Of a DNA stretch of 64,000 nucleotides, positions 1 to 12,424 are shown piece by piece. The DNA is taken from NCBI GenBank assembly GCA_021186555.1, contig JAJKFL010000002.1, positions 9,981,001-10,045,000 of the forward strand, read 5' to 3'. A program made the position numbers and the translations under genes. Numbering within the stretch: position 1 is the stretch's first letter; the number at the start of each line of letters is the position of its first letter. The notes under the pieces were generated by a model. The model worked only from the letters and a program-made list of their open reading frames with translations, was not told the DNA's origin and ran no database searches. Source of the stretch: Reticulitermes speratus. Lineage: Eukaryota; Arthropoda; Insecta; Blattodea; Rhinotermitidae.

Positions 1-200
1 GTTCGGTTTGCCACCCCAGATGTATCTCTAGTCCAGAGATTTTTATTCCAAACACCCTGCCCCCCCTCCCCCCCCCCACACACACACACACATTCACACG
101 CTTCATTTTATCTTAAAACTGATTTCTTTCAACATGTGTTGGATTCATGCAGTCCATCAGAAAACAAAATGATAATCTCTTAACTGGAATAAAATTTCAG

Positions 201-323
201 GAAAGTACTACAAGTGGAACATACTTCAATGACTACTGCAACTGGAAAAAAATTCCAGAATTCCAGGAATATGTCCATAATTCCCCAGCAGCAGAATTGG
301 CAGGGACTCTCATGTGTTCTGAG
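201..323 (+). CDS. PhyH gene exon (first in window)
   Basis: 41 codons, phase 0 at both ends, between acceptor ttcag (to 200) and donor gtcagt (324). It encodes the conserved FNDYCNW / SPAAELAG segment that precedes the metal site in this family. Confidence 0.8.
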
Positions 324-3300
324 GTCAGTTTATTGACTGCTTACATCCCATGTGTATTCTGTGATGTTTAACAGAAACAGTGTCTAGGACCAGCTGTTCT
401 GTGAATTTTTCTTTCTTTCTGCAAACAAATGCAGAGACACTTACTTAAAATGGGTTAAAACTGTTGAAATAACTTTCAGCCATACACTTTGATTCTTCAT
501 GCAGAAATTATTTCTTGAAACTATCAATGTTGCCCTAAGTGCCAGATCCAGTGAATAAGGCATACTTTCATTAAAACAGCTTTTACAGTGTAGTTTATTC
601 TCAAAATATTAATTCTTGAAACAATTAACACAATTTTGATATGCTATTTTGGGTAATTTTTTATATTTATATGTGTTTCAGTGGGTCAAATTTTACCATG
701 AGCATGTGCTGAATAAGGAACCAGGCACAGATAAGCCAACACCATGGCACCATGATCAGTCTTATTATCCCATAAATGGTGATAAGGTAAATTATACCAT
801 TCCTGACTTTAATAATATGATCTTCTAGGACATGACACCATATACATAGTTTGATGTGTACAAACATTTTGGCAGAACCTGCTGCCTTCATTTTTATCTA
901 ATGTTGTCTACCTCATCTTCATCTACTCTGGGCAGAAGATTCCTCTAAAACATTCATATACCTCTACCAAACTACACAGCCTCACATACAAACAGGCTGT
1001 AATCTGAAGTTTCTGTACACAGGAACCTAAAATACCACAATTACACTGTCATACATAGTGTGACTATCAAATTAGAAAAACAAAAAAGTGGAAAAGTCTA
1101 TTCCAATATAGTATGTACTGTATTTTGTAATTGCAATCCTTGCTATTTGGTGTACCTGATATACCATGATGTTCATTTACTGCATTTTGAAGTCAGAAAT
1201 TGTTTGCCCTTATATTTCTTTAAATATTTCGCCTATTAAAAATGTTTAAAATAAAAGGCGTAGCTCTTAGTGAGATTCATTGTATATGTCATGTACTATT
1301 TTCAGTACAATAATTTTTTTTTTTTTTTTTTTTTTTTTTAGAAATTTGATAAAACTTACTTAGGGCTTCATGTACAGTGCTGGATATAACTGACAATTTC
1401 ACATATATTTTCAATATTATATAGGCCTGATCCCCAGTATCAAACTTCACTGCAATCTTGCAAGGCTTTGAAAATTATACATACAGATGTACACACATGA
1501 ACTCCTCATTGTGTGTTCATTTCATGGAAACCACTCTCATCAATCTTGAAAACAATATTTATTCATAATAGTCATGGCAATGAGAACCTCAAATCTCATG
1601 CAGTGAGCTTTCTTACTTCTCAGAACTGACACATCATTATTATTATTATTATCATTTCAGGTATGCTCAATATGGATGCCTGTAGATCCAGTTTCATTAA
1701 ACAATACTCTCCGGTTGGTTTCTGGCTCTCATCGCTGGGGAAGGTGGTTCATACCGCGGAAATTTGCTACACAGAATGACTATATTTCAGATGTTCCCAC
1801 TGATCTATATGAGAGTGTGCCAGTCAAGGATATAGATTCTGGCAAGTGTCACATCCTCGAGTGGGCCATGCAGGTAAGAGGTTTTGTTGGTAATCTCATA
1901 CAATCTTCAAATTACATTACTGCCTCATTCTTTATGGTACCCTGAACATCTGTCACAATACATACCAGATTCCAGAAGACTGCAGTCTTAGCATTCAATA
2001 AAACCTTAAATCATGCACTGTAAATATTTGAAGTTTGACCTGGAAAGGTCAACAAATGATGAAGAGGGGCAAACTGCCTTTCTGGGGTCACCTGATTAAG
2101 ATTGGCTCTTTATAGTAGATGCACACAAATTGGTACCTCCAAATCTTTTAATTTGCAAGAGGAAGAAGATTCAGTTTACAAAACATTGTGCTCCACCCTG
2201 AATACCATAATACAGACAAAGCCCAAAAACCAATAATACTAATAGTAACACAGCATCATCACAACCCTTTAACACTGCTTTGGTAACTGCCCAATTATTT
2301 TTAGGACATCCATAAGCCGGATAGATCAAAGATCTGTTGTGGGTATGGCAGTGAAGAGAATTTCCAACATATCTGCCACAAACCAAACCCTGAATAATCT
2401 GTTTCCATTTGTATTAGTGAAATAGTGATCAAAGTGATAACACAATAATCATAATGTACAGCAGTAATACAACCATCATCTGTACCTGTAAGGGGAAATA
2501 AAATTCTGTTTAGCTATGCTGATATTGGGCGACTGAAACTTCCAAGAACATACCTCCAGTTTTGTTTAGCTGTGTTAATCTCGGTTGGTATTTTCTCTCT
2601 CCCTTCAAAGCATTGTTCCTCCAAGTGATCCCTGCCCTTTATATTCCAACTAAAACACGTATGTATGAATTTCTCATTCTCCCATGTATTCTACATCCCC
2701 TTCCCATTTCAGATATGTTGATTTCATCAACACCATACACTTTTAGGATTAGGCTGTGGCATGTTCCATGTACATTAAAATTGCCTTTGTTCAATCCATC
2801 ACTAAAGGACTTCAATTTGTTTGTCTTTGTATACTACAATACAGAGTTGCTTTGGGGTTGCAGCTTTCGTTCATTATATTGACATTGTCACCATTTATTT
2901 CTGTATTCTAAATTCGGCCTGTAATGTCACTAATCTATATTGACTTTTAATGTTTTCACTCTTTCTTTACTCTACACTTCTTTCTTAAGGTAAAAAGTGG
3001 GTCTTATGAAATCCCGAAGCTGTCCTTGTCTGATGTCAAATCCACCATGTAGTAATAATATAGTCAAATGAGGAATGATTCTGGATTTGCAGCCGGGAGA
3101 CTGTGTTGTGTTCCACATGAGAACTGTGCATGGGGCTGCCGGTAACTCATCAATGTCCCATCAGAGACGTGTCCTTGCAACAAGATGGCTCGGTAAGTCA
3201 CTCGCTTCGTGCAGTATTAGTTATAGTCTGACTTGAATGGGATTATGACTTCATTTTTATTCCTGACCAATCACAGTAATTTGTGAGAGGCTGTTCAGAG

Positions 3301-3868
3301 GATTCAGGTCATGTCAAATGCAGTGATCCCTCATCCAACGGGGGTTAGGGGGAGTGATCATGGCAAGGGCAAAACTGTATTGAACCAACTTCTTGTCAGA
3401 AAACTTAGGTTACATGAATGCAGACACTTATGGACCCTACCCATCAATTAAAATACATCTATTTTTGGACATTAAATATTTACACAGTGTTTGGGTAGGT
3501 CATGCTGCCAGCATCTGTGGTGGTTGAGTAACCATCCTGTTTATCTGAATGTATTTAAATTTTTCAGCATTTGGCAAATTTTTTGTCATATATTTAATTA
3601 TTTTCAACTGTGTACTGTTAAAACCACACTGGGCAAAACTGTGTTAGGTGAGGTGTTACTGTACCATTAGTTTCTCCTGTGTTGAGTTGTTATTGCCATA
3701 AATTGTTGAAGAAATGTTTATTTCATAGCAGAAATTGTTACATTTTTTTCAGGTGATGATGCATGCATCACTACAAGACCTTGGAAAGTATCACCACCAA
3801 TTGAAGCTGTTTTTACAGAACCACCATCTCTAGAAGAACTTCCAACCATCTGGAACCTTAAGAAATAG
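201..3868 (+). CDS. Phytanoyl-CoA dioxygenase (PhyH) family protein, 3' part, five exons
   Basis: Exons 201-323, 682-786, 1661-1873, 3093-3192 and 3753-3868 join in frame with GT..AG introns and give the last 218 residues, ending at TAG 3866-3868. The family are Fe(II)/2-oxoglutarate oxygenases that hydroxylate acyl-CoA or other small substrates. Family signatures are visible: FNDYCNWKKIPEFQEYV and SPAAELAG in the first exon, the iron-binding H-x-D in PWHHDQSYYPING, the distal iron histidine in RTVHGAAGNSS, and the probable 2-oxoglutarate arginine in QRRVLATRW. The start and N-terminus lie upstream of the window. It runs convergently with DCTN5. The family is clear. The substrate is not, because this is the short PhyH-domain type and not peroxisomal PHYH itself. 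A possible alternative acceptor of the first exon lies near 149. Confidence 0.88.
682..786 (+). CDS. PhyH gene exon with Fe-binding HxD
   Basis: 35 codons, phase 0/0, acceptor tttcag and donor gtaaat. It contains KFYHEHVLNKEPGT and WHHDQSYYPING; the first His and the Asp of HHD are the expected iron ligands. Confidence 0.9.
1661..1873 (+). CDS. PhyH gene exon (core jelly roll)
   Basis: 71 codons, phase 0/0, acceptor tttcag and donor gtaaga. It encodes IWMPVDPVSLNNTLRLVSGS, the typical 'few-partners/many-contacts' strand after the HxD motif, then a long loop. Confidence 0.9.
3093..3192 (+). CDS. PhyH gene exon with distal His and 2OG Arg
   Basis: 100 bp, phase 0 in and phase 1 out (donor gtaagt). 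It encodes PGDCVVFHMRTVHGAAGNSS and QRRVLATRWL. The His of VHGA and an Arg of the RRVLATRW segment fit the third iron ligand and the co-substrate anchor. Confidence 0.9.
3753..3868 (+). CDS. PhyH gene terminal exon
   Basis: Acceptor tttttcag at 3745-3752. Phase 1 completes the Gly codon split with the previous exon. It encodes GDDACITTRPWKVSPPIEAV and ends with TAG. Candidate polyadenylation signals (aataaa) occur downstream, for example near 4835. Confidence 0.88.
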
Positions 3869-5550
3869 TAAATTTCCATACAATTGTAGTTTCTGTCTGT
3901 TTAAAAGAATATGCAACAATACAGAATTTGAGTTTTTTTCAGTAGCAAAGATAGAAGTTGTGGCCTACAGAGTTATGACAGTGTTAGTCTGGTGCATGGT
4001 TACCAACATTTTAAAGGAATGTGTTGTCTCCAGCTACCTAGATGATGGAGGCAATATATTCCTTGGAAACACTGGTGTGAACCTACCAGATTGTTTGATG
4101 TCATAACCAGAAGACCACAATATGAATAGCCAAGAGTGCTAGTAGGGCCTGACATTGTGGTGTCGTGGTTAGCACTCCTGTCATGTGTGGGGTGGCCATT
4201 AAGTGGATATTACAGTCTTGAGCCCAGCTGCCTTAACTCTAATTGTCAATGTTTTCCCTCTAACATCTTACCCATATTTGATGCTTGGCAAAATGATTTA
4301 AGCTATACAAATTCTCAGGCTCTAACCACTAGAAAACTGGTCTTCAGCAACTCACTTACAGTTTACCAGATTATTTTTCTCCCCTGCAGACCTACAACAT
4401 AACAATATTGTACAGTCTTATAAACGTAATCAGGCACTGACTTTTTGGATATAGAGCTGATGGTTAAGACAATTCAGTTTATCTCCTTTAAAGTACTCCC
4501 ACTGATTTTACACAGGATATTGTACTGATCATATTCTATACCATTTAGAAATGTACATTTGCACAGTGCTGGGTTATGTTGCAACAGAACAGTCATTATG
4601 GTTTGCCTCAATTCAAACACCACCTTAAACACCCAATTGAAACACAAAAACTGATTCAGTTAAATGATCCAAACATTGTCTTCACTTTAACAGACACATG
4701 GCAATCCCTGATCTGTGCCTTTACATTTCTACTGCACCTCAGAATCTGGTATTACATAAGTAATTTATTCATTCTGATCACATTACAAATCAATACAGAA
4801 TGCTTAACACAAATCACCTGTTTTATATGTACTGAATAAATAATCAAAATCTTATGTTGAAAAATATATAATTTTTACATATAAACAAACAGTATAGCAC
4901 AAGTATTTTTTATATTCTCAAAAATGGATACATGAAAAAATATGTATAAGGTACACTAGCACAGAAATGTCAAGAAACGACCCAGTAGCAAAAAAGTGAA
5001 ACATTCTTGCATGGCATACTGGCACACAGTAAGTGTATGACTTCAGTAAATAGTTGATAGATGGTATATACAGATGTTAGAAGCAGTTGGTACAAAATAT
5101 TTTCAGAAATTTTATTTAAGTATGTTGTAAATACTGCTGTTTGAAATAAGTTAAGGTCTTAAGAATGACCACAACAGCCTGACCAACAATGAAGAGTCAT
5201 GTTACTTTGTGTCTACTAGGCCAACCCTGAATACACTTAATCACTTCCAATTTGTTTGATTTTTTATTCACACCACTGCTGAATACACTCATGTTATATG
5301 CTCTTTCAACAATTGAATTTTTGCACGTGTTCAAAGGCTGTCAGTTCAAAAGGTAGTACACAATTGAGAGAATAACAAGGATCATAGTAAAATCTGCAAT
5401 ACTGATTTCAATATTTGCAAAAGAAATATGGTTTGGAGGGCATGTCAGGACTTAGAAATTGGGAAATGAAAGGGTTAAAATAAACCACTGTATCAGGTGT
5501 ATCAACTGTTTTCCATGGGAATGAAAGAAAGTAGCAAAATTTCTAGTTGT
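3869..5550. other. Convergent intergenic region: 3' UTRs and a weak SINE trace
   Basis: No coding exon seen between the PhyH stop and the DCTN5 stop. It presumably holds both 3' UTRs. At about 4155-4260 a stretch with gtcgtggttagcac looks like a degraded tRNA-derived SINE head (weak). AT-rich elsewhere. Confidence 0.5.
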
Positions 5551-5745
5551 TCATTTTGCTGGCAGAAAATGCTGATAATAGTTTCGTGTATATTCCAGCA
5601 TTAATTCCTGCATACATTCAGGCACTTCCCCATTGCAGACACCAGGTGAACCTCCATATCTTGTAAAAGATGGTACCACAGTCTCCGGTGGTAGAACTGT
5701 GTTATCCTCGATAACACAGCAGTCCTTGAGAACACATCTGCGACC
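5551..5745 (-). CDS. DCTN5: DCTN5 exon 4 (terminal)
   Basis: Acceptor gtaaag, phase 0; 64 codons plus TGA at 5553-5551. Encodes [20 protein letters not shown] and the C-terminal helix [14 protein letters not shown]. Confidence 0.95.
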   Translation of the reverse strand, partial: GRRCVLKDCCVIEDNTVLPPETVVPSFTRYGGSPGVCNGEVPECMQELMLEYTRNYYQHFLPAK

Positions 5746-8679
5746 CTTTACAAAACAAATTATGTAGCAGGATTAAGATAAATCCAAACTCAGACTTCTA
5801 TAAACATGAGGATTTGAGTCTCCTGGGATGCGATGCTGTGTCACTGGATAAGTGGTTCTACTTATTCAGGGACACAGGGTTACATCCCAGAAGACTCAAA
5901 TCTTCATCCACACTGCTGTGAGAACTTAACACCTAGCGTCATGTGAGTGTGTTTTCTTCAAGCAACCAGCTTTTAAATATTTAATAGCTAAATGTTCTTC
6001 AGAAGGAAAAATGACATCACAAACACACATACACTCAATAACATAGTTCTTTGATACACACACTGGGGTTTGGCACTTCACAGAAAGAACTTCAGATTAA
6101 TAACAGAACATACTCAACACAATCCTGTGAAGATATTTCTGAAGGGACCTCATAAAGGATGTATAATCTTAGGGAAAACATCAAAATGCCATAGAACACA
6201 ACACAGCATTGTTTTAACATGGAGGAAATATGGGAGGAGGAAAGGATAATCTGGAAGAAAGCAGTGATGAAGGAAGGAAGAAAGCAGGTAAGGGATGAAT
6301 ACAAGGCAAAAATAATTCCCTGAGAGTAAAGCTGTACATGTGATAAAATGTCATGACCTAGGATTTTCAAATTTTAGGTACCAGTTTAACACATAAAAAC
6401 AGACTTTCTCCTGAACTTTCAGTGGGCATTATACTAGTTTCATAGGAACATACACTGCATTTTCATACTTACAATCACACAATTTTTTCCAATGTATACA
6501 TATGAACCAACTACTGCAGCACTTATTACAGAATGTTCACCAACAAAAACGTGATCACCCATGTGAAGGGGAAAGAATGCCACACTGAAAAATAAACATA
6601 AGCTTTGTATTATCTTCTCAATGGACAGATTCTCTTCATAGTGGTCTAACAGCAATTGTAACATCCAATTAAAATAAGTGTGAAAACATTATTCTGTCAA
6701 AAACATAATTTAATACAAATCAGGTCTCCTTTTCATACACATTTCAAAACAATGAGAAAGCACCTGTTTTCTCCCCCATGCCCATTTGTGCATCTGTCTT
6801 CATTATATAACTCTTTCACACAGAAGCAGCTTTTGATGAAGAAAAATTCAATGTTTATGATATTTAGAACATTTTACAAAATTTGGGCAACATTTGACAA
6901 AAAATATTATTTCACAAGGAGAACTGAATACATTTTTACTCACAGACAGTACTGAGATAAATACATCTTATGATCTTGTTATGCATTTAATGTACATAAT
7001 ACAGCCAGAAGATATTGAAGTGGACATCACACACATCACATTTTGTCTACAAGTATTCTATATGCACAACTTCAGTGATGTAACATGTACCCAGGTAATA
7101 CTGGAGTGTGTCCCATGTGTGTTACAGCACTGACTAAAGCAATAACACGTAACATCAGTCCCTGTAAATGTGTAAGAGACTCTAGCAGTGGGGATATGTA
7201 AATGTGTGTTACACAATCAGAGATGAAAAAAAGTTCAGTGTGATTAACATGGTGATCTCAGTGGCCAAAGAATTGGCTTCCCCATGCCCTACCCAACTTC
7301 TGGATTGTTGCTCAGCCAGAAACGCTCCCATGTCCAAGCAGAAATAAGGGTGGTGCACCATCCTGCTGGATGAGTGAATGGCTGAGAAAGCACTTCATCA
7401 GCTGGGTGTGACAGGAGCAGACGTCTTTATTTTTGCAGTTTATTTTAAAATTCTGCCTGTATCTTAGACTCTGTAGTGTTAATGGTAGTATGACTTGTGA
7501 ATGATCAGGCAGAAAGATTCGAAAATTCATTCTGTTCATATACAGTTCTCACACAGTACGCTGCATCATGATCAAAGAAATCATGAATGTGTTCCTTCAT
7601 AAGTGGTTCATTACTTATGTCTATAAAATGTGAAGGTAAATTGCAGACTGCATGTATTCATCATGTTATTTCACAGTCTAGGGAAAACACCAGAACAAAA
7701 GTTGCATACCTTTTGAAAGCTGAACAAAATTTTCCAGTCTTACATTAAATGGCACTAGTGTCACTCCTGATTCACAAGTACAGTACATGAAACAATCAAG
7801 TTATGAAACTACAAATCACTATAACTTAAACTTTGTGCACTGTAAAAAAGGTTGTCCCTGTCCATGCAATGAAGGCACATAGGGGGAGTTGAAATATATC
7901 TCTACTCATCTTAACCTTGGCTGCAGATGGAGGTGAGTGATTAATATCATGGCCCAGCCCCTTTACCCCAGGGAAAGAACCCTGCACCTATTGAATAGGA
8001 GGCTGGTTGGACCTCAGACCCAGTCTGGACGTTTTGGAGAAGAGTTAAACCTCTTCCCCCTACCAGAATCGCACTGTGGATCATCCAGCCCATGCACTGT
8101 AAACTACAATTTTAAAATATATTCCTCGACTGCTGTGCCAATATTCTTGCCACTAGTCTAGTGTGAGTTAGACAGCTGCATTGGAGGTTCTGGGAAAAGA
8201 AATATACAACCACCCGCATGTACACAGAAATTTACCCTTTGCTGAATTTCTTGAACGGTGGGCGAATAACTGCATGTTTGCTGATGATGCAATATCGACC
8301 AGCACGTACATTAGCAAGGTCTCCACGTATAATAGCATCCGACTGCACTATTACTTTGCCACTCAAGACTATATTTTGTGATCCGCACAAAACTGTCTGG
8401 CGGCTCACTTTGTTGCCTGATGCCTGCAAATCATAGCAAGTTCATACACTGGTTAATGTCATCTTACGTCGACAAAAATATATAATGATCCACTCACCAC
8501 CTGAATCAACTGAAGTTACACATTACATAAGAGAAACATCTGTACGAAACACACATACTGAACAGAATGACAAAGATGGCAGAAATAGATTATTTTGAGG
8601 TTAGGTACGAGCCTCAACCTTCAATTATTACCGTTTCAACGTATTCTGCTTTGTTATAGTAAATGTCTTGAAGTTCCAT
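5551..8679 (-). CDS. DCTN5: Dynactin subunit 5 (p25)
   Basis: Four exons on the minus strand: 8679-8632, 8423-8236, 6584-6473 and 5745-5551. They join in frame to 180 residues, close to the usual ~182. p25 is a pointed-end subunit of dynactin, the adaptor of cytoplasmic dynein; with p27, p62 and Arp11 it helps bind endosomal cargo. The protein is a left-handed beta-helix of hexapeptide repeats. Visible blocks are [89 protein letters not shown] and [18 protein letters not shown]. The start is chosen because [16 protein letters not shown] matches the family N-terminus and ends at a perfect donor. Introns are 208, 1651 and 727 bp; the second contains a SINE-A copy. No damage seen. Confidence 0.96.
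5808..5906. mobile_element. Short fold-back element in DCTN5 intron 3
   Basis: Inverted arms (gaggatttgagtctcctggg and cccagaagactcaaatcttc) flank a small palindromic core. Arm sequence belongs to the same 'cccagaagac' fold-back family as the copies at 37311, 48603, 49938 and others. Confidence 0.6.
6473..6584 (-). CDS. DCTN5: DCTN5 exon 3
   Basis: 112 bp, acceptor ttttcag, donor gtaagt. Completes the split Gly and encodes [20 protein letters not shown] to IGKNCVI. Confidence 0.95.
7847..8092 (-). repeat. SINE-A copy in DCTN5 intron 2
   Basis: tRNA-derived SINE read on the minus strand: tail block (ccatgcaatgaaggcacata) at the left and a degraded tRNA head at the right. It is flanked by an 11-bp direct repeat tgcactgtaaa at 7836-7846 and 8093-8103, a target-site duplication. 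Confidence 0.85.
8236..8423 (-). CDS. DCTN5: DCTN5 exon 2
   Basis: Acceptor atttgcag, phase 0 in, phase 2 out at donor gtaaat. Encodes [11 protein letters not shown] through RPPFKKFSK. An ATG inside the upstream intron end is not the real start. Confidence 0.95.
8632..8679 (-). CDS. DCTN5: DCTN5 exon 1
   Basis: 16 codons from ATG at 8679 to donor gtaata; encodes [16 protein letters not shown]. Confidence 0.92.
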
Positions 8680-9147
8680 TATTCACGCCTAAATAAATAT
8701 CTTGCCAACGCCCCTTACGCGACGACAACTGTTTTTCCCCTTTCCAGTTCCAGTTTCCATTCGCCTGAACTTGTCATTCACGAAGCTAGTACATTGTAAT
8801 ATACGTATTACACTATATTGTTCAACTTGCAGTCCGCAATGTCATTTCATTTGTCAATACACATTCACAAAATCTCAGTATGGATTTTGTTTCAAGCCGG
8901 TTACACTTGGTTGTAATGTACTACTGAAAACGAGTTTATATTTATATAATATAAAACTGAAAAGTATTGTATTCTCCACACGTAATTAATTATATAATTT
9001 ATGAGACATTTTAATAAATGTTCAAGTAATGTTCAGTAAACATATTTGGGGTTAAACTTGATTTTTATAGTAACTCATCGATACTTCAACGAGCGCTGTT
9101 CTGCTGCAGGCAGTCTGCTTTCGTAGTGACATCGGGCATTAGCAGTC
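8680..9147. promoter_or_regulatory. Head-to-head DCTN5/PKC promoter interval
   Basis: 468 bp separate the divergent start codons of DCTN5 and the PKC gene. It is AT-rich and no repeat was recognised. An atcgata (DRE-like) motif lies at 9077-9083 near the PKC side. Shared promoter use is inferred only from the arrangement; an upstream 5' UTR exon of PKC cannot be excluded. Confidence 0.45.
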
Positions 9148-9335
9148 ATGGCGGACGAGGAGGCATACGTGAGCGATGATGCTTCGGCAGATTTAAATAC
9201 TGTCTTTGGCCTGAGACTCCGAGGTAGAAAGGGAGCACTGAAAAAGAAAAATGTGTACAACGTGAAGGATCACAAATTCATTCCACGGTTCTTCAAGCAG
9301 CCTACATTCTGCAGCCACTGCAAAGACTTCATATG
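9148..9335 (+). CDS. Conventional protein kinase C, first coding exon
   Basis: ATG at 9148 in a good context (gcagtcATGGCG). It opens 62 codons plus two bases, then donor gtaagt at 9336. The product begins [20 protein letters not shown]. The pseudosubstrate core [10 protein letters not shown] lies at residues 27-36. The C1A zinc-finger start [20 protein letters not shown] follows, with the H-x12-C-x2-C spacing at H42, C55 and C58. This is the layout of conventional Ca2+/diacylglycerol-dependent PKC (Drosophila Pkc53E type), a membrane-recruited Ser/Thr kinase held inactive by the pseudosubstrate. The exon ends inside the Trp codon that should be followed by GFGKQG in the next exon. That exon was not found in this window. 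Confidence 0.93.
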
Positions 9336-10639
9336 GTAAGTGACTATTTGAAGCTTCATATTCCCGCAAATATCAATATAAGTAAGAGCAAAAATTTCGA
9401 TCATCAGTATAAGGGTGCTAATACGTGTTCAGCAGAATAATTCTTGGTAACTTTACGGCGGGTTTTGTGTTGATATTTAGAGTGCTTTCATCCTTCGTTA
9501 ATTAATGATTTCATTCAATGTCTGTTCTGTCATTTCCACGTGACGAATCAGGTGGATTGTACTGCAGTTGGATTCAGATATCAAGATGTTACTTACTTAT
9601 TCGTCTGAATTGAATTGATGGACAGTTTTCAGATCGTTTATGTTAAGCACCAGCATTTGAAACAGGAAAAAAAGAAAACACGAGCGAACTGAATACGTTA
9701 CACAAAGCTAAGAATACTTTTCGTTTGTGTGTGCTGTACAGTGTTACATTGCTTAAACAAAAACGTGCCCGGAACGTTATTTGTAGAAACATCTTCTGTT
9801 TCTTATCAAATCAGTAGTGTAGAGGCAGAACATTATCAGCCAGTGTGCTTATTACTCGGAATTATTACACACTCTGTTATTACGATATGGTTATGAATTT
9901 TAACAAATCTTAGAACGTGGTTTAGATTAGTGGTGAAAAATCTGATTCAAGTCGCTACCGAAATAGCTACTGAAACTGTTCAGCTTTCGCAGTTCCACTC
10001 CTCCGAATAGGTGGGTGGGCTTTCGGTTCTCGTCTTTTGTGACTGTTTTACAAGTAAATACTGCTAAATAAACAGACATTGCGTTTAATAACAAGTCGAA
10101 GTTTGGGGAAACAAGATTGATTTGAAGACGGATTTCTTGTGGGATGTGACGCCGTTTCATAGGATCCTTCTGGCCCCTTCGCCATTGTAGGTGAATGATT
10201 TGAACACATTTCTTCAAGAGATGCGTAATATCATAAGTAAGAATTGCAGCTAGGGCAGACTGCAGAATGTGTATAAAATGTAAATGGTGTAAGGGTGGTG
10301 GTTTTGATTTTTGTTGTAGGCCTAACTGTAGGTGTGGGGTGTGACTGAGTCCGTACTTACAGCAGCCGCAATTGGTCCTGCTGCACCAGCTCCGGATGAT
10401 AGATTAATACGGACCATTATTGGAATGATAACTGCCGGTACTAAGTGTCTAAGCTATGCCCATATACCAGTGATTATATAGAGTAGTGTTATTGTGTATG
10501 TTATTTGTGAGCGGCAAGAAGACCCTCGATTTTCCACAATACATTGCGTAGAATCTTATAGAATATATCCATTCGATACATCCCAGTTGTGCTCACGATA
10601 GCATACAATTTGTAAATGAATATGCTGTCGGCACAGCGT
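9336..10639. other. PKC intron 1, start: nothing recognised
   Basis: Moderately AT-rich sequence with no exon, RNA gene or repeat that I recognise. Confidence 0.5.
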
Positions 10640-10776
10640 TTCCTTATTTATTCCTCAGTTACTACTGCGTTGCTATCGTGTTTCGGCCACCTCACGTGTC
10701 CATCACACGGCAGTTCTGAGAAGTAAAAATTTCAAATAACATGTAGCAACGCAGTAATTGAGGAATAAACAAGGAA
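10640..10776. mobile_element. Small inverted-repeat element (MITE-like)
   Basis: Arms of about 33 bp, 10640-10674 (ttccttatttattcctcag...) and 10745-10776 (...ctgaggaataaacaaggaa type, inverted), surround a 70-bp core. No protein. Confidence 0.55.
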
Positions 10777-10861
10777 GTGTTTTTCAAACGCCATATTTGT
10801 TTATTGATTGTATGTGTGTTCATAAATTTTCAAGTTACATTTCTCTGAACCTAGAATACGC

Positions 10862-11010
10862 TTGGAAAATCAAGCTCAGTCCGTTAGTCGCCAGTTTCTG
10901 ACCGCGGAGGCTCGGGTTCACTCCCAGAGTAATTTAGGGGAAGATTTTCTGAGAATATTTCGATTTTCCCCAGCCTCGTACCATTCCACAAATGCACCAT
11001 ACTTATCAGT
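10862..11010 (+). repeat. SINE-B-like fragment
   Basis: gctcagtccgttagtcgcc followed by ggaggctcgggttcactccc resembles the tRNA-type head of the SINE-B copies at 27323 and 32583. The tail differs and no duplication was found. Confidence 0.45.
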
Positions 11011-11379
11011 CATCCGGGGCTGTACAGTAGACCTCTTTGCGGCCACAGTACCACGGGACTCAGGTCTCATCCCACACCAGCTGACTACTTGCGAAATAGC
11101 GAGCGATTATGTTGATAGTAGGGTCACTCTGGTAGACCAAGGTAGTAGTGTCATGATAAATCTCATTGTGTACACAGCAGGCCTGTTTTATTGCCGCTAC
11201 GTGTGGTCACGTAATATGCCTCACTGTCCATTCTTAGTTTGCCTGTTTGATTCTGTCCCTGCGGTCCGTTCAAAGGGAACTGCTGGTCCAGAGGTAGTAC
11301 GTGCGGTGACACCTGAAGTTATATAATATAATTAATTAAAACAAATTGAAAAACATTGAACCAATAAAAGTGGAAACAA

Positions 11380-12412
11380 CAATAACAAAAAATAAGAAAG
11401 GAAGGCAAACAACACGCAAAAGCAAGGTTAGGAGAGTCCTTAAAGAAAAAAATGGGAAAGCAAAGTAATGCATGGTCAGTATATTAGAAGTGTAGATAGA
11501 CAGCTTATTAGTGAAGAAGACACGTTCCTGTGGCTGTTGAGGGCAGATCTGAAAGCAGAAACTGAAAGTGGCATAGTAGCAGCACAAGATCAGGCGTTAC
11601 AAACAAGACGTCATGCAACAAAAATATTACAAACACAAATAGAGAGCAAATGCAGACTGTGTCAACAATTTGACGAGACAGTAGTACACATTACATCAGC
11701 ATGCCCAATACAGGTAAAAGAACACTATATAAACGACATGACAGAGTGTGCGCTCAACTACACTTCAACATATGCAAGGAAGTAGGGGGTAAAATTAGAC
11801 AAGGAACTCTGGTACGAGCATGTACCAAAATTAGTACAAGCAAGTCATGGAGGTAAGGTAACCATGTTATGGCAGCAACACGTGTAAACCGACAGAACCA
11901 TGCCTAACAATAAACCGGACATCCTAATATGTGATAATGAAAAAGGAACATGTATGTTAATAGATGTTGCAATTTCAGGAGATAGAAATGTGATCAAGAA
12001 AGAAGCCGAGAAGATTCTAAATATAAAAGACCTTACAATAGAAATACAGCGCATGTGGAATGTAAAAACAAAAGTGATACCAGTAATAACAGAGGCAGCT
12101 GGAACCATCTCAGAATCATTCAGAAAATACCTGAGCAACATAACATAACTGGAAAGTACGAAATGAAGCAACTACACAAAACAGCCATATTGGGCACTGC
12201 ACACATACTGCGGAAAGTACTGATGTAAAAGTACAGAACACTCAACATGGGAAATAGCAGTACATGTGCCGTAAATTGTAACTACAGAATAGCTGTAACA
12301 TTGTATACCCTAGAAACATGGTTTGTTTCAGGTATATAATTGTAATACCCTGCATAAAGGCAATAAAATTTCTACTACTACTACTACTACTACTAATAAT
12401 AATAATAATTTT
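11380..12412 (+). mobile_element. Non-LTR retrotransposon 3' end (family L-B)
   Basis: Two consecutive frames (about 11468-11785 and 11900-12148) encode the C-terminal domain of a LINE reverse-transcriptase polyprotein. The visible marks are MHGQYIRSVDRQL, the knuckle-like CRLCQQFDETVVHITSACP, PDILICDNEKGTCMLIDVAI and IEIQRMWNVKTKVIPVI. A stop and frame change separate the two pieces, so it is dead. The 3' end carries aataaa and a (cta)n(ata)n tail at about 12372-12410. 5' truncated: the polymerase core is missing. Confidence 0.8.
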
Positions 12413-12424
12413 TTATGCCTCATA

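Noticed and set aside
8218-8436. Plus-strand frames over DCTN5 exon 2
   Set aside because: Shadow frames antisense to a clear conserved exon.
5551-9335. Operon or shared transcript for DCTN5 and PKC
   Set aside because: They lie on opposite strands with separate starts; only promoter sharing is possible.
10862-11326. 154-codon plus-strand open frame
   Set aside because: It begins in a SINE-B-like head and shows no protein similarity or splice context.
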